The translations under genes were made by a program, and so were the position numbers. Under the pieces are notes generated by a model. It worked only from the letters and a program-made list of their open reading frames with translations, was not told the origin of the DNA and did not search any database. From a virus, in the IMG/VR virus record IMGVR_UViG_3300020473_000011, positions 186,001-250,000 of that record: DNA of 64,000 nucleotides; one strand, written 5' to 3'. The stretch's first letter is position 1. Every line of letters starts with the position of its first letter. Of the stretch, positions 24,351 through 32,578 are shown one piece after another.

Positions 24351-24869
24351 TTAATGGCCTTTACTGAATTGAATCCCAAGTACTTTGAATGACATGCTGT
24401 ATTCGTGGCTACCTGCCTCGCTGTGCCCCTCAAAGTCCAGATTCCCCTCTGGTATAACCCAATAAATTGTATCGGACAGTAGCTCGTGCTGTGCATTGAA
24501 CTTACGTATTTGCAAAAGTCGTCGTGCTGATTGTGCTGTCGATATGCAACGGCCGCCATTCAGTATGCCGTTGTTAATCCAGTCTGTTAGCCAGTACGTA
24601 ATAGAATGCTCAATGTCGTCGTAAAACGATAAATCAATTGTGAACTCGCTGCTATTCAACGGCACTGAGTATGATGACAAAAAGCCTTCAAACTCGTGGT
24701 TGTTGATGGTTGCTAAGTTCTCCACTACTGACGTTGCGGGGAACCAGTTCGTAAACTGGCCAATCGGGTTCTTATTGCTGTCCATTAGGCGCGCGTCCCA
24801 CAAATGGTCTTGCGCGAAATCGACGCTACGCATTTGCTCGATGGTTAGTACATCTGTTAGCTGTGCCAT
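24351..24869 (-). CDS. Tail-tube-like protein, paralogue of the tube, 172 aa
   Basis: The N-terminus (MRSVDFAQDHLWDARL) lines up with that of the neighbouring tube protein (IRKLDDFAVLYKWDVQF), and both end in strands with a hydrophobic-aromatic pattern. Myophages often carry a second tube-fold protein that initiates or terminates the tube (gp54- or gp3-type), which is my preferred reading. It is separated from the tube gene by a strong hairpin, which should lower its expression relative to the abundant tube. Confidence 0.65.
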   Translation of the reverse strand: MAQLTDVLTIEQMRSVDFAQDHLWDARLMDSNKNPIGQFTNWFPATSVVENLATINNHEFEGFLSSYSVPLNSSEFTIDLSFYDDIEHSITYWLTDWINNGILNGGRCISTAQSARRLLQIRKFNAQHELLSDTIYWVIPEGNLDFEGHSEAGSHEYSMSFKVLGIQFSKGH

Positions 24870-24904
24870 GAAACATGCCCATTAAAAGTTAAACTCTACT
24901 ACCC

Positions 24905-24934
24905 AAAAAGGGGCGTACCTCTCGGCACTCCCCT
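24905..24934 (-). terminator. Attenuating terminator between tube and tube-like genes
   Basis: AGGGG/CCCCT plus an inner GTGCC/GGTAC stem with a GAGA-type loop, followed on the minus strand by TTTTTGGG. Confidence 0.75.
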
Positions 24935-24958
24935 GTAGATTTGATTGCTCAGACGGGA

Positions 24959-25489
24959 TTAACCGCCTGCGCCTGCACCCATGGTGAAGTAGTCGTAACT
25001 AAGCGTCATTACTGGGCGCATGATGTCTGACGTGTCACCGCCAAGTTCACCACCCCAGTCGATACCCTCTAGGTACGCACCGATAACCTTGTAGTGCCAG
25101 ATTACTTCGTCTTGTTGGTTAAGGCGCTGTAGTAAGAAGTCCGTTTGGTACTCCGAACGTTTAACCTGACGACCTACACCTGACTCCCAGATAGCTTCAC
25201 GCCAGTTGTGCAACATAGTGTGAACTACGTTATCAACCGTTTCGGCCATGGTTAGTGTGATTGTGTGCTCGTCGTCACTGATACCAGCTTGCTTGATGTG
25301 GTGACCACGAATTTGAATGTCGATACTTTGTACTGCCGACGTTGGTAGTGCACTCGACAAACAGCGTACGTTGATGTCTTCTGACGACGGGAACTCTACA
25401 CCCGACGGCGCAGCGAACTGTACGTCCCACTTGTACAAGACTGCAAAGTCATCTAACTTACGGATGTCTTCAATATTTAGACCTGCCAT
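24959..25489 (-). CDS. Major tail tube protein, gp19-like
   Basis: The 176-residue protein lies directly after the sheath gene, the conserved sheath-tube order. The segments CLSSALPTSAVQSIDIQIRG, ITLTMAETVDNVVHTMLHNW and a final MTLSYDYFTMG fit T4 gp19/P2 FII-type tube proteins, which stack as hexamers. Length is typical (160-175). It is flanked by hairpin terminators on both sides, consistent with separate tuning of its level. An exact TTGTACAA lies within its coding region near residue 18 (25431-25438). Confidence 0.8.
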   Translation of the reverse strand: MAGLNIEDIRKLDDFAVLYKWDVQFAAPSGVEFPSSEDINVRCLSSALPTSAVQSIDIQIRGHHIKQAGISDDEHTITLTMAETVDNVVHTMLHNWREAIWESGVGRQVKRSEYQTDFLLQRLNQQDEVIWHYKVIGAYLEGIDWGGELGGDTSDIMRPVMTLSYDYFTMGAGAGG

Positions 25490-25506
25490 TTCAGGATTCT
25501 CCTATC

Positions 25507-25532
25507 AAAAATTAAGTACGAGAACTACTTAA
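25507..25532 (-). terminator. Terminator-like hairpin between sheath and tube genes
   Basis: TTAAGTA and TACTTAA arms around a 7-nt loop, followed on the minus strand by TTTTTG. Confidence 0.65.
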
Positions 25533-25542
25533 AGGGGAGCGC

Positions 25543-27420
25543 TTACGCGCCACCCAGTAGTTGTTCAGCTAGGCCGAAATCAAGACCCGTCGGCAAGATC
25601 GCTGTCGTGAACGGGATGTACTCAACCGAACGCGTCGGCTTAACGAATAACCACAAGTTCATACGACCTGCGTCGATGTCTGTCGCAGAGTTGTTCGTCT
25701 CGTCACAAACAACCTTAAAGTCAGAAACACCACGGCGCGCCTTGATGTTGTTCATGTACGACGTAACCATCATTGACGCGATAGAACGCGTTGACTCGTC
25801 GTTCAAGTCGAATAGGAAGCCTTCTAGGGCATCACGGATTGCAGGCTCGATAGTGATCAACATCATACGAACGTTGATGCGGTCTAACGCGCTTGGCACC
25901 GATGCAAGAGTCTTCTGACCCCAGATAAGAACACCCTTACCAGCCGCGAAACGAATAGGGTTGATACCCGCATCGTACAGTAAGTCCATTTCACCCTTAT
26001 CGAAGCGACGACGTGCATCAAGTACCTTGATAACACCACGGTTTAGACCAGCGGCTGGGTACCATACTTCTGAGTTCATCGCAGTCTTGCTCAGTGCTAA
26101 AGCGGCGTACGCTTCTGGTGAGACAAACACACTACGATTGTTGAACTTGTCGTAGATCTTACAGTGAGGGCTATAGATAGCGCCGTACGAGCTGTTCGCG
26201 TTAAGAACAAGGTTGCGGTAGTCCTTGATCTCGTTAAGGTACGAGCTTGAAGACTCGGCGCTGTAAGGCGTCGATAGCATCGCAAAACAGTCCTTACGTT
26301 TCTCAGCTAACGCTAAAAGCGCTTTCTGGTACGACGGTAGCGTGTAGCCGCCATCCATCAGGATTGTGATCGGGAAGCTGTCTTCGTTTTCCAGCTCTTT
26401 CAGTGCAGCTTGCATGTGGCCTGCCATTACGGCACCACCTAAGTCACCGCCTGCTAGGAACTGGCCTTCGAATACGTCGGCTGGCGCACCCGAATAGAAC
26501 GGGTTAACGAACGCACGAATGTATTCCGATTGTTCAAGCTGGTTCTCGATAAAGATGTTACGGTTGAAGCCGTCAACAGCACCTTCATCTAATGAACACG
26601 TGAAAGTCTCGCGAGGGTCGCGCTCGTTGTCCAAGTACACTTGAACTTCAAACGTGTTCGGCGTCTTCGCAACCTGACGGTATAGACCCATCATGATCTT
26701 GCCGTCGCCTTGGTCAGTCAGCGCCAAGAACTCACCGTCTTTCATTTTGTCTTCCGACTCAGATAGCCACAGCTTGCCGTCGACGTCACGAGTAACCCAA
26801 TAGGCTGTATCGGCTTTAATACCCGTAGGTAGTGCGCCAATGGTGCCATCTTCTTTGATCACACTGAAACGTACGACACTGCCTGTGCTGAACTCTTGAG
26901 TCGCACTTAGGCTGCCATCTGGGATCATTACGCCACTGCCGTCGTCGACTTCGTTAAAGCTCACAGCTTCAACTTGACGATAGTTATGAACTTGGATGTT
27001 CACGCGATTAGCCCAATCACCTTGGTCTACGGCTGTAACGATGAACGCTTCATCGTCGTCTGCTTCAACTGACGCTAGGTCATCGAAACCGTCGGCAATC
27101 GCAGCTGTTGCTGCTTCTTTACCAAGCTGACCGATAGCTGCTGCGGCGAACTTTGCGTCGTCTGCTAGGACACGCTTAACCCATAGCTTATCGGCACCGC
27201 CAAGGTACGTAAGCGCTGAGAAGTATGCGTTATCAAAACCAATTTTGATTTTGTTGTCGATTGTGTAACGAGATAAGAACATGTTCTCGTTGGTGTTAAG
27301 CTGCGCTTCCACTGAACCGCGCTCTGCACGAGGGATTAATACGCATGCGTAAATACCTTCACTACCGCCCACGCGCTGTGAAAGATTCACTTCTTTCAAG
27401 ATAACTTGTGCTGATGACAT
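25543..27420 (-). CDS. Tail sheath protein
   Basis: The protein has 625 residues, close to T4 gp18. The N-terminus (VILKEVNLSQRVGG) and a central domain fit contractile sheath proteins. So does the C-terminal domain with GVLIWGQKTLASVPSALDRI, NVRMMLITIEPAIRD and the final tube-facing strands. The conserved SALDRINVRR-type motif is the sheath core handshake region. It is followed by the tube gene. An inserted variable domain at about residues 110-290 (with DEAFIVTAVDQGDWANRVNI) projects from the particle surface in relatives. Confidence 0.93.
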   Translation of the reverse strand: MSSAQVILKEVNLSQRVGGSEGIYACVLIPRAERGSVEAQLNTNENMFLSRYTIDNKIKIGFDNAYFSALTYLGGADKLWVKRVLADDAKFAAAAIGQLGKEAATAAIADGFDDLASVEADDDEAFIVTAVDQGDWANRVNIQVHNYRQVEAVSFNEVDDGSGVMIPDGSLSATQEFSTGSVVRFSVIKEDGTIGALPTGIKADTAYWVTRDVDGKLWLSESEDKMKDGEFLALTDQGDGKIMMGLYRQVAKTPNTFEVQVYLDNERDPRETFTCSLDEGAVDGFNRNIFIENQLEQSEYIRAFVNPFYSGAPADVFEGQFLAGGDLGGAVMAGHMQAALKELENEDSFPITILMDGGYTLPSYQKALLALAEKRKDCFAMLSTPYSAESSSSYLNEIKDYRNLVLNANSSYGAIYSPHCKIYDKFNNRSVFVSPEAYAALALSKTAMNSEVWYPAAGLNRGVIKVLDARRRFDKGEMDLLYDAGINPIRFAAGKGVLIWGQKTLASVPSALDRINVRMMLITIEPAIRDALEGFLFDLNDESTRSIASMMVTSYMNNIKARRGVSDFKVVCDETNNSATDIDAGRMNLWLFVKPTRSVEYIPFTTAILPTGLDFGLAEQLLGGA

Positions 27421-27461
27421 CAGTTAGTCTCCACTTTGATTAAGTCAGATAAGTAAAATCG

Positions 27462-27469
27462 TTGTACAA
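27462..27469 (-). promoter_or_regulatory. TTGTACAA palindrome before the sheath gene
   Basis: This is the best example of the extended site, a perfect 16-bp palindrome ATCGTTGTACAACGAT. It lies 42 nt upstream of the sheath start and is followed on the minus strand by TTATCT. Confidence 0.65.
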
Positions 27470-27475
27470 CGATAT

Positions 27476-27646
27476 TTATTTCGCGCGAACGCCTTTAGGA
27501 AGGGCACCAAGCTTTGAAGGCTCAATGTTTTTAACCTTACCGCGAGGTGCAAGCATTAAAGCTTCGCCGTCGTACGAAATAGTTACTGGGTGATCAAGGG
27601 TGGACGCTAGCGTCACCAACTGAGGTGTAGCTGATTTTTTAGCCAT
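27476..27646 (-). CDS. Small conserved-looking tail operon protein, 56 aa
   Basis: I start it at ATG 27646 (MAKKSATPQL) with GGAG 11 nt upstream; a longer frame exists but has no ribosome site. The sequence LDHPVTISYDGEALMLAPRG followed by LPKGVRAK is a compact beta domain with a basic tail. I do not recognise a family. It lies between a neck candidate and the sheath, so it may be a minor virion component. Confidence 0.7.
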   Translation of the reverse strand: MAKKSATPQLVTLASTLDHPVTISYDGEALMLAPRGKVKNIEPSKLGALPKGVRAK

Positions 27647-27772
27647 AATGCTATGCTCCAAATATAAAGTAAAATAAGTCGCCTTGGACGCGACGACGCA
27701 GCGTGATAGCTGCTTACTCAACTCACATAGCTCAGGTCTCGGCTGATTGCAGAGGGTGCAACCAGTAAACTA

Positions 27773-27813
27773 ATAGTACAAAGATGTGCTACCAGTTCCA
27801 AACAATTGTACAA
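27773..27813 (-). promoter_or_regulatory. Sigma70-like promoter and palindrome before gene 27646
   Basis: TTGGAA (27796-27801) and TACTAT (27773-27778) are 17 nt apart on the minus strand. An exact TTGTACAA lies just upstream of the -35 box at 27806-27813, as expected for an activator or an upstream operator. Confidence 0.55.
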
Positions 27814-27859
27814 CAAATTTTAAGCGTGTTGCTAGCTCGTATTTTAAACTAATTGAAAA

Positions 27860-27902
27860 TAAACAAGGTGACCCTTGTACAATGAATGTAGTCGGGGTCA
27901 CC
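27860..27902 (-). terminator. Terminator carrying TTGTACAA in its loop
   Basis: GGTGACCC (27867-27874) and GGGTCACC (27895-27902) form the stem, with an exact palindrome in the loop at 27875-27882. The minus-strand tail is TTGTTTATTTT. It ends the neck gene 27913. Confidence 0.7.
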
Positions 27903-27912
27903 TAATCCAGTG

Positions 27913-28554
27913 TTAGGCAGGCTCTTTTATGTGAATTTGCACAGCACCACCCGTGAAGATGTTTTTTATGCGAGCAAGACTTTCACCCGTTGAAACGATA
28001 AAGGCACCCCTGACTTTGGCTTGGGCACCGATTGTCTTGTAGTAGCCCTCGTCAATAGAAAGCTGAAAGTCCTCTAGCGACTCCCACTCAACCTTGTACT
28101 CAAGGTAATCGTCGAGTGCAGGTATGTGCAGTTTGAAGCGTTTCTCGTTCTTCACGGCCGAACTGGTTGAATAGAGCATTTCAAACCGTTCTAGCTCTTC
28201 CATCTGTGTTGTCACGTACAAGAAGCGGAAATCAAACTCACCCATGAGTACCTTTAGCTGAGTGTGATCCGTGCCGCTATCATCTTTAGGATGGATGATT
28301 TTTTGACGTGATCGCTTACCAAAGACCTCATTACTTCGCAGTGTACTGCGGTTGAAAAGAAGTAAGGGCAGGGCTGTTGTATCGAAAACCTGCTTTTTAT
28401 CATTCTGTGCACGCAGCGCCTCAAGCCCGTCACGGTAGCTCAGGTTCGGCTGGAATAAAGCCGTTGCATTAGGTAAGTGCTGACCCAATTCTTGTAGCAG
28501 TTGCCAAACAACCATAGAGGGCGTTGAGTAAACGTCTATCTTATCGGCGGCCAT
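27913..28554 (-). CDS. Putative neck/tail terminator protein, 213 aa
   Basis: The start is ATG 28554 ([11 protein letters not shown]), with GGAGA 8 nt upstream, overlapping the preceding stop. The middle, with [20 protein letters not shown] and [18 protein letters not shown], looks like a phage neck/tail completion fold. Location between a neck-region gene and the sheath is where tail terminator (gp15-type) genes occur. No certain family match; a small structural protein of the head-tail junction is the best guess. Confidence 0.6.
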   Translation of the reverse strand: MAADKIDVYSTPSMVVWQLLQELGQHLPNATALFQPNLSYRDGLEALRAQNDKKQVFDTTALPLLLFNRSTLRSNEVFGKRSRQKIIHPKDDSGTDHTQLKVLMGEFDFRFLYVTTQMEELERFEMLYSTSSAVKNEKRFKLHIPALDDYLEYKVEWESLEDFQLSIDEGYYKTIGAQAKVRGAFIVSTGESLARIKNIFTGGAVQIHIKEPA

Positions 28555-29236
28555 GACTGTCTTCTCCTTCAATCGGCGTTAAGTACGTTTTAGTTAACAG
28601 CTCTTCTGTAATGCCCAGTGTCTTCTCATGTAGAACACGGTAATGGAACAGGGCACCGTCTGAGCGCTTAAATGTGATCTTGTCATCTGGTAGCAGGTCA
28701 TTATTGGCAAACACTTCTACGGCCTCAAAACCACCGATGTTTCGTGTACCCGCCGTGACCCAATCTCGACGTGGTGGAATGATCACCGTTTCGAAGGTTT
28801 CCTCACGGTACTTAGGATTTTCGTCCTGTATCGTAATATCGCCCGCCATTGAGCCATAAACTTCTTCGACGGCTTCTTGGACAGTGACCTCTTGGACTGG
28901 CTCAGGCTCTGGCTCAGGTTCTGGCTCAGGTTCTGGCTCAGGTTGTGGGTTACTCAACGAGATAGCACCCCCGTAGAGGCCACCCATAAAGCCCGCTGGT
29001 GCCGTCGGTGCAGGTGGTACGTATTCTTCCTCTTCTTCTACTGGTTCAGGCTCTACTACAGGCTCAGGGGTTGGTTCTGGGACTGGCGCAGGTTCGACTA
29101 CGGTACTATCATCGTCGGTGTCTTCGATGGCCACCTGACGTATCACTGTGACTGGGACACCAAATAGCTTAATGAGTACAGGTAGGCTATTACGGCTCCA
29201 ACCTGCAACAGCGCCTTCAATAGCGTTGTACAACAT
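28541..29236 (-). CDS. Putative neck protein with Pro-Glu repeats, 231 aa
   Basis: It begins with [13 protein letters not shown], and the ATG-TTG-TAC-AAC start is itself the TTGTACAA palindrome (29226-29233). Between a short N-terminal domain and a C-terminal domain ([19 protein letters not shown]) lie two Pro/Glu-rich linkers: roughly residues 45-70 and a run of seven to eight PE dipeptides near 94-115. Such stiff acidic linkers act as spacers. Position upstream of the terminator candidate suggests a neck role. GGAG lies 10 nt before the start. Confidence 0.65.
   Translation of the reverse strand: MLYNAIEGAVAGWSRNSLPVLIKLFGVPVTVIRQVAIEDTDDDSTVVEPAPVPEPTPEPVVEPEPVEEEEEYVPPAPTAPAGFMGGLYGGAISLSNPQPEPEPEPEPEPEPEPVQEVTVQEAVEEVYGSMAGDITIQDENPKYREETFETVIIPPRRDWVTAGTRNIGGFEAVEVFANNDLLPDDKITFKRSDGALFHYRVLHEKTLGITEELLTKTYLTPIEGEDSHGRR
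28893..28955 (-). repeat. Pro-Glu codon repeats
   Basis: GGCTCAGGTTCT-type 12-bp units, each coding PEPE, recur about five times. Slippage could change the linker length. Confidence 0.8.
29226..29233 (-). promoter_or_regulatory. TTGTACAA overlapping a start codon
   Basis: The exact palindrome forms codons 1-4 of gene 28541-29236. A protein bound here could block transcription across the start. It may also be a coincidence of coding. Confidence 0.4.
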
Positions 29237-29287
29237 AAGGAATAATCTCCAAAGTTTGGTTTATAGGTCTCAGCCTCAGTCTCACAG

Positions 29288-29755
29288 TTACGTATTTTCG
29301 TTACCCACAAATATCTTGAAAGTGAAGGGGTGACCCGTGAAGCCTCGGCGGGGCACTACAGGTCTAACAGTAAACGAGTCTTGACCTTCATAACCAATAG
29401 CAGGTATGTACACCAGCTTGTCGTACATGGGCATAAACTCAACAACCCGCAGTGTGCCGAACTCAGGTAGGCGCGTCACCTCAAATGTACAACGGAACTT
29501 TTCTGAAAAGTCTTTCTCAAGTTCCTTTTGGTCAATGAAGTGCATGTCGTAGTAAGTACGCTGATAGTCATACGTCCAATAGTCGATCTGCCTGTGCAAC
29601 CAAAGACCACCTGCACTGAAACGACTGTCTTGTGTGTGGTCTAAGAATGAGAACCACACTTCTTGGTCTTTTCTAATGGCTGTTTCGTACGGGTCAAATA
29701 TGCGTACGTAAGCAGGGCGTCTGTTTGGCTCTACAGGTGCAAACATTGTTAGCAT
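29288..29755 (-). CDS. Hypothetical tail operon protein with Ig-like C-terminus, 155 aa
   Basis: Residues ~105-150 (LVYIPAIGYEGQDSFTVRPV) match the end of bacterial Ig-like/cadherin-like modules, whose typical pattern is Y.P..G..G.DSF. Such domains decorate phage tails and capsids and bind surfaces weakly. The N-terminal 100 residues are unassigned and aromatic-rich. GAGTGAGAC lies just ahead of the ATG. It lies between the CheW-like and neck genes. Confidence 0.65.
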   Translation of the reverse strand: MLTMFAPVEPNRRPAYVRIFDPYETAIRKDQEVWFSFLDHTQDSRFSAGGLWLHRQIDYWTYDYQRTYYDMHFIDQKELEKDFSEKFRCTFEVTRLPEFGTLRVVEFMPMYDKLVYIPAIGYEGQDSFTVRPVVPRRGFTGHPFTFKIFVGNENT

Positions 29756-29764
29756 TATTTAGTC

Positions 29765-30196
29765 TCACTCATCTAATAGCTTTACGGGGTCGAGCACTAT
29801 CATTAGGCCATGTTCCTGATGTCGTACGACACCACTCACGGCAGGGTTCTTTGACCATTCGTAAGGCTCAATCATTGTGCGGTCAAGATGTAAAACATCA
29901 ATAAATTCAGTTACAGCAAGCGCGTAGGATTGGTCGGCCAAGTCAAACACAATAAAGTAGCCCTGTGTTGTCGCAAGGTCTTTCGGGTAGTCTAGCCCAA
30001 GCCTAAGTACACCGTTTACAACGCAAAGTGCCTGACCCCTGTGAAGCGTTAAGCCTTCGGTTCCGTCCGACGTTAAGTTGTCGGCTTGCACTGCTTGTCG
30101 TCGAATCAATTCACGAATATAGCTGGCATTAATCGCATAGGTTTCATAGCCAATCTTCACGGAAAGCCATTCGTCTTGTAGCGCTGTGGTGCTCAC
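29765..30196 (-). CDS. CheW-like chemotaxis coupling domain protein
   Basis: The 143-residue protein starts at GTG 30196, with GAGGTG 8 nt upstream. The whole length fits a single CheW domain. Strand one is EWLSVKIGYETYAINASYIR, then ELI, a RGQALCVVNGVLRLGLDYP middle, FIVFDLADQSYALAVTEFID, VLHLDRTMIEPYEW, and the closing GLMIVLDPVKLL. CheW couples chemoreceptors to the CheA kinase at the membrane. It is the first gene of the tail shaft operon, so it may instead be a virion protein that reuses the fold, or an inhibitor of host chemotaxis. It lacks any CheA or CheV receiver domain. Confidence 0.75.
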   Translation of the reverse strand: MSTTALQDEWLSVKIGYETYAINASYIRELIRRQAVQADNLTSDGTEGLTLHRGQALCVVNGVLRLGLDYPKDLATTQGYFIVFDLADQSYALAVTEFIDVLHLDRTMIEPYEWSKNPAVSGVVRHQEHGLMIVLDPVKLLDE

Positions 30197-30259
30197 AACA
30201 TCACCTCGTATCTGTCCTGTTTGGCCAGCGTCAGGCCAGCAAGTCTCAATTAGATAGTA

Positions 30260-30267
30260 TTGTACAA
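30260..30267 (-). promoter_or_regulatory. TTGTACAA palindrome between divergent genes 30196 and 30343
   Basis: The exact palindrome is followed on the minus strand after 10 nt by TTGAGAC. A second ATTGAGAC lies on the plus strand at about 30323, 12 nt before the ATG of gene 30343. One operator could serve both directions. Confidence 0.55.
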
Positions 30268-30342
30268 AGTATTGGCTGTATTGTCATCGAACCTTGATGG
30301 CGTTAGACTTCATTGGTGATTAATTGAGACAGGTGAACTCGT

Positions 30343-31080
30343 ATGAGTGCTGAGATAGAAACAACCGATGATAATGCTGCATCACGTGCAGATAAGATTA
30401 TTAGCCGTGCCTCGTTGGTCGGCTTGTTTAGCAGTAATGAAGCCAAGGTGGTTGCTGGTAACTTCATTAAGACACACGGTGGTGCCTACGATGGTGATTG
30501 GCACCTCGTAAAGTACGTGTACCTTGAGGGCAGTGATAACGTCGTTAACCAAAAGATGATGTCATGTATTGGTATAGGTAAGTCTTACGAGTACCCCATA
30601 TCTATGAGAAAGGCTTCTATTGTGCGTGAGCACGAGTCTGCCCTCCATAAGTTTCATGGCAACCGCACGGTAATTTGGGTGGATGACTTAGGCAACGTAT
30701 TTACGACGCGACCTGAGCTAGGATTAGAAGACGATAAGCCTATCAAGAACGTGTATGTTAAGACACGATACCTCTTGGACAATGGAAGCTTTACGGTTAA
30801 TGACCTGCCGTTCTCTCCCGTGGGCTTCGACTGGCACATCATGGGTAAGGCCGAAAAAGCATATATCATTGGCAGCCTGCCTTATAAAGGGTCGTTACTT
30901 AATGAACTCAACGCTGAGTTCGATGCTGTAATGAAGCTGCGCGAAAAGGCCATGAAAGGTTTATTTAAGCCTAATGAGGTCGAATCGTTCGAGTTTATCG
31001 CCGAGGATGAGTGTGACACGAGTCTTGTAGGTGAGGAACGCTACTTCTTCGAGCTGAATACTTTGCTATTCAGTCAGTAG
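30343..31080 (+). CDS. Hypothetical protein, 245 aa
   Basis: I do not recognise it. Near residue 14 it carries SRADKIISRASLVGLF, close to the N-terminal motif seen on other genes here. The remainder is a soluble alpha/beta protein with aromatic-rich strands (YDGDWHLVKYVYLE, DWHIMGKAEKAYIIG) and an acidic C-terminus. It is an isolated plus-strand gene with its own leader (ATTGAGAC) and a strong terminator at 31082. Confidence 0.7.
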   Translation: MSAEIETTDDNAASRADKIISRASLVGLFSSNEAKVVAGNFIKTHGGAYDGDWHLVKYVYLEGSDNVVNQKMMSCIGIGKSYEYPISMRKASIVREHESALHKFHGNRTVIWVDDLGNVFTTRPELGLEDDKPIKNVYVKTRYLLDNGSFTVNDLPFSPVGFDWHIMGKAEKAYIIGSLPYKGSLLNELNAEFDAVMKLREKAMKGLFKPNEVESFEFIAEDECDTSLVGEERYFFELNTLLFSQ

Positions 31081-31081
31081 C

Positions 31082-31108
31082 AAAAAGCCCGCATTACGCG
31101 GGCTTTTT
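31082..31108. terminator. Bidirectional terminator
   Basis: AAAAAGCCCGC and GCGGGCTTTTT with a 5-nt loop separate the converging genes 30343 and 31115. Confidence 0.9.
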
Positions 31109-31114
31109 AATGGA

Positions 31115-31855
31115 TTAACCAAGCGCTAGATTTACTTCGCACGTACGGTGGTCGCCCGTACTGATACCGTAAACTATCGTGGCTTCGGTTGCGCTGCGTC
31201 GGTCATAGCTTATGATCGTAGGGTTACCGCCCAAGAGGTGGGCTACCTCGTTCAACACATCTGTAATACGTGCACGGTTATCCTTCGCTGACAAATGACT
31301 ATACTGGCCATTCACCAAAATGTTACGCAATTCTTTTACCGACATATCGTTCACTGACGGCAATTTACGAAGCCGTGGTAGTTCCGCCGCTACATGCGGG
31401 CTAAATACATTGGCGGCACGTACCGTACGAACCACAATGTCGACTTCGCCCACTGTTTCAACACCGTTCCCCTCTCTAGTCATGGCCTTCATAAAGGCTT
31501 CAATACTTGGGTATTTGCTATCGTTTTCTTTGAGGTAATCAAAGACCGCTTCTTCATTACGACCGTTGACGTTTTCAAGTGTGACACGGTCTAGTTTTTT
31601 CCCTTTTTCCATAGCGCCATCAAGCGCTGTAATCGTGACCTCATCGTACATAAAATCCCACTCAAGTAGGAATTTACCGTCGGCCGTGTAAACATCTTCC
31701 GTCGCGGTTCGCTCACCATTTTTAAGCTCAGCCACTTCGCTAAGCTTAGTATAGGGCTTGATTAGAATTGTTGTGCTCTTCATCGGGTCGCGACGTGCTT
31801 CTGTTAACGCGTCATAATTACCCTGACATTCATGAAGTCTCTTAAATGCACTCAT
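31115..31855 (-). CDS. Tandem paralogue family A, member 5 (246 aa)
   Basis: It is the last of five related tandem genes (31115-34996). It shares the late core VFSPHVAAELPRLRKLP, a following NGQYSHL and the C-terminal TCEVNLALG with its neighbours. The N-terminus MSAFKRLHECQGNYDAL is most like member 4. The family is unrecognised; no enzyme motif, signal or membrane segment is visible. Repeated copies in a row with leader hairpins suggest abundant structural or injected proteins (inference). AAGGA lies 9 nt before the ATG. Confidence 0.75.
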   Translation of the reverse strand: MSAFKRLHECQGNYDALTEARRDPMKSTTILIKPYTKLSEVAELKNGERTATEDVYTADGKFLLEWDFMYDEVTITALDGAMEKGKKLDRVTLENVNGRNEEAVFDYLKENDSKYPSIEAFMKAMTREGNGVETVGEVDIVVRTVRAANVFSPHVAAELPRLRKLPSVNDMSVKELRNILVNGQYSHLSAKDNRARITDVLNEVAHLLGGNPTIISYDRRSATEATIVYGISTGDHRTCEVNLALG

Positions 31856-31871
31856 TGATTTGTTCCTTCTG

Positions 31872-32570
31872 TTATCTTAGGCCGAGGTCTACTTGCAGGC
31901 GGCGTGTGGTGTAGCGTAATAATCCCGCTGTGCGGCTAGACGCCTCAAACTTCATGCGGTCGATAAAACGGCCTTTTTCAAACAGGCTCTCTAACTCACT
32001 TAACACATCGGAGATACGATCCTTTCTGAGATTTGCAAAGTAGCTGAACTGGCCATTGGCAAGTATGCGCATGACGTCTCGATGGCTCCAAGTAGTCGGG
32101 ATCTTTGTTAATCGTGGTAGATTGGCCATGGCCATAGGGCTGAACGTTTTTGATGCCTCGACCTCGTAGACTCTGATTTCAAAGTCATCAAAGTTCTCGT
32201 CTTTCACGCGTTCAATAAAGTCATCGAGTGTTCCAAATTCTGCATCGAGGTCAGCGATAGCCGCTGCCATGTCGTCACCCTCATACTCCACTAAGATGTC
32301 CCGTAGCCTCTTATCAGCGTCAGGGTCATCGTACAGCTCTGTCACATAGAGTGATTCTGAATGCCAGTTTACGCGGTAATTACCATCTTCGGAGTAGATG
32401 TCGACACCGTCGTCGTAGTCTTTAAGTGCCATAAGGTCAGTTAAGGTCTCGAATTTCTCGAAACGTAGTGCCGTTGGCTGTTTTAGTAGGTCGAAGCGCT
32501 CATCTAGGCTTCTGTGTGCCATGGCTTCATAGCGCGCGTGGCATTCGTGTAATTCATTAAATGCTGTCAT
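31872..32570 (-). CDS. Tandem paralogue family A, member 4 (232 aa)
   Basis: It begins MTAFNELHECHARYEAM and continues SLDERFDLLKQ, corresponding to the NERRFDLLK segment of members 1-3. It keeps FSPMAMANLPRLTKIPTTW and ANGQFSYF of the family core, but has the most acidic middle (DDPDADKRLRD, DDMAAAIADLDAE). Function unknown. It ends 16 nt before member 5, so the two are co-transcribed. Confidence 0.75.
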   Translation of the reverse strand: MTAFNELHECHARYEAMAHRSLDERFDLLKQPTALRFEKFETLTDLMALKDYDDGVDIYSEDGNYRVNWHSESLYVTELYDDPDADKRLRDILVEYEGDDMAAAIADLDAEFGTLDDFIERVKDENFDDFEIRVYEVEASKTFSPMAMANLPRLTKIPTTWSHRDVMRILANGQFSYFANLRKDRISDVLSELESLFEKGRFIDRMKFEASSRTAGLLRYTTRRLQVDLGLR

Positions 32571-32578
32571 GACTACCC

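Noticed and set aside
27462-27469. Reading TTGTAC as a general -35 box
   Set aside because: Across sites the distance to a plausible -10 box varies from about 5 to 18 nt, so a conventional -35 role cannot hold; a protein-binding palindrome fits better.
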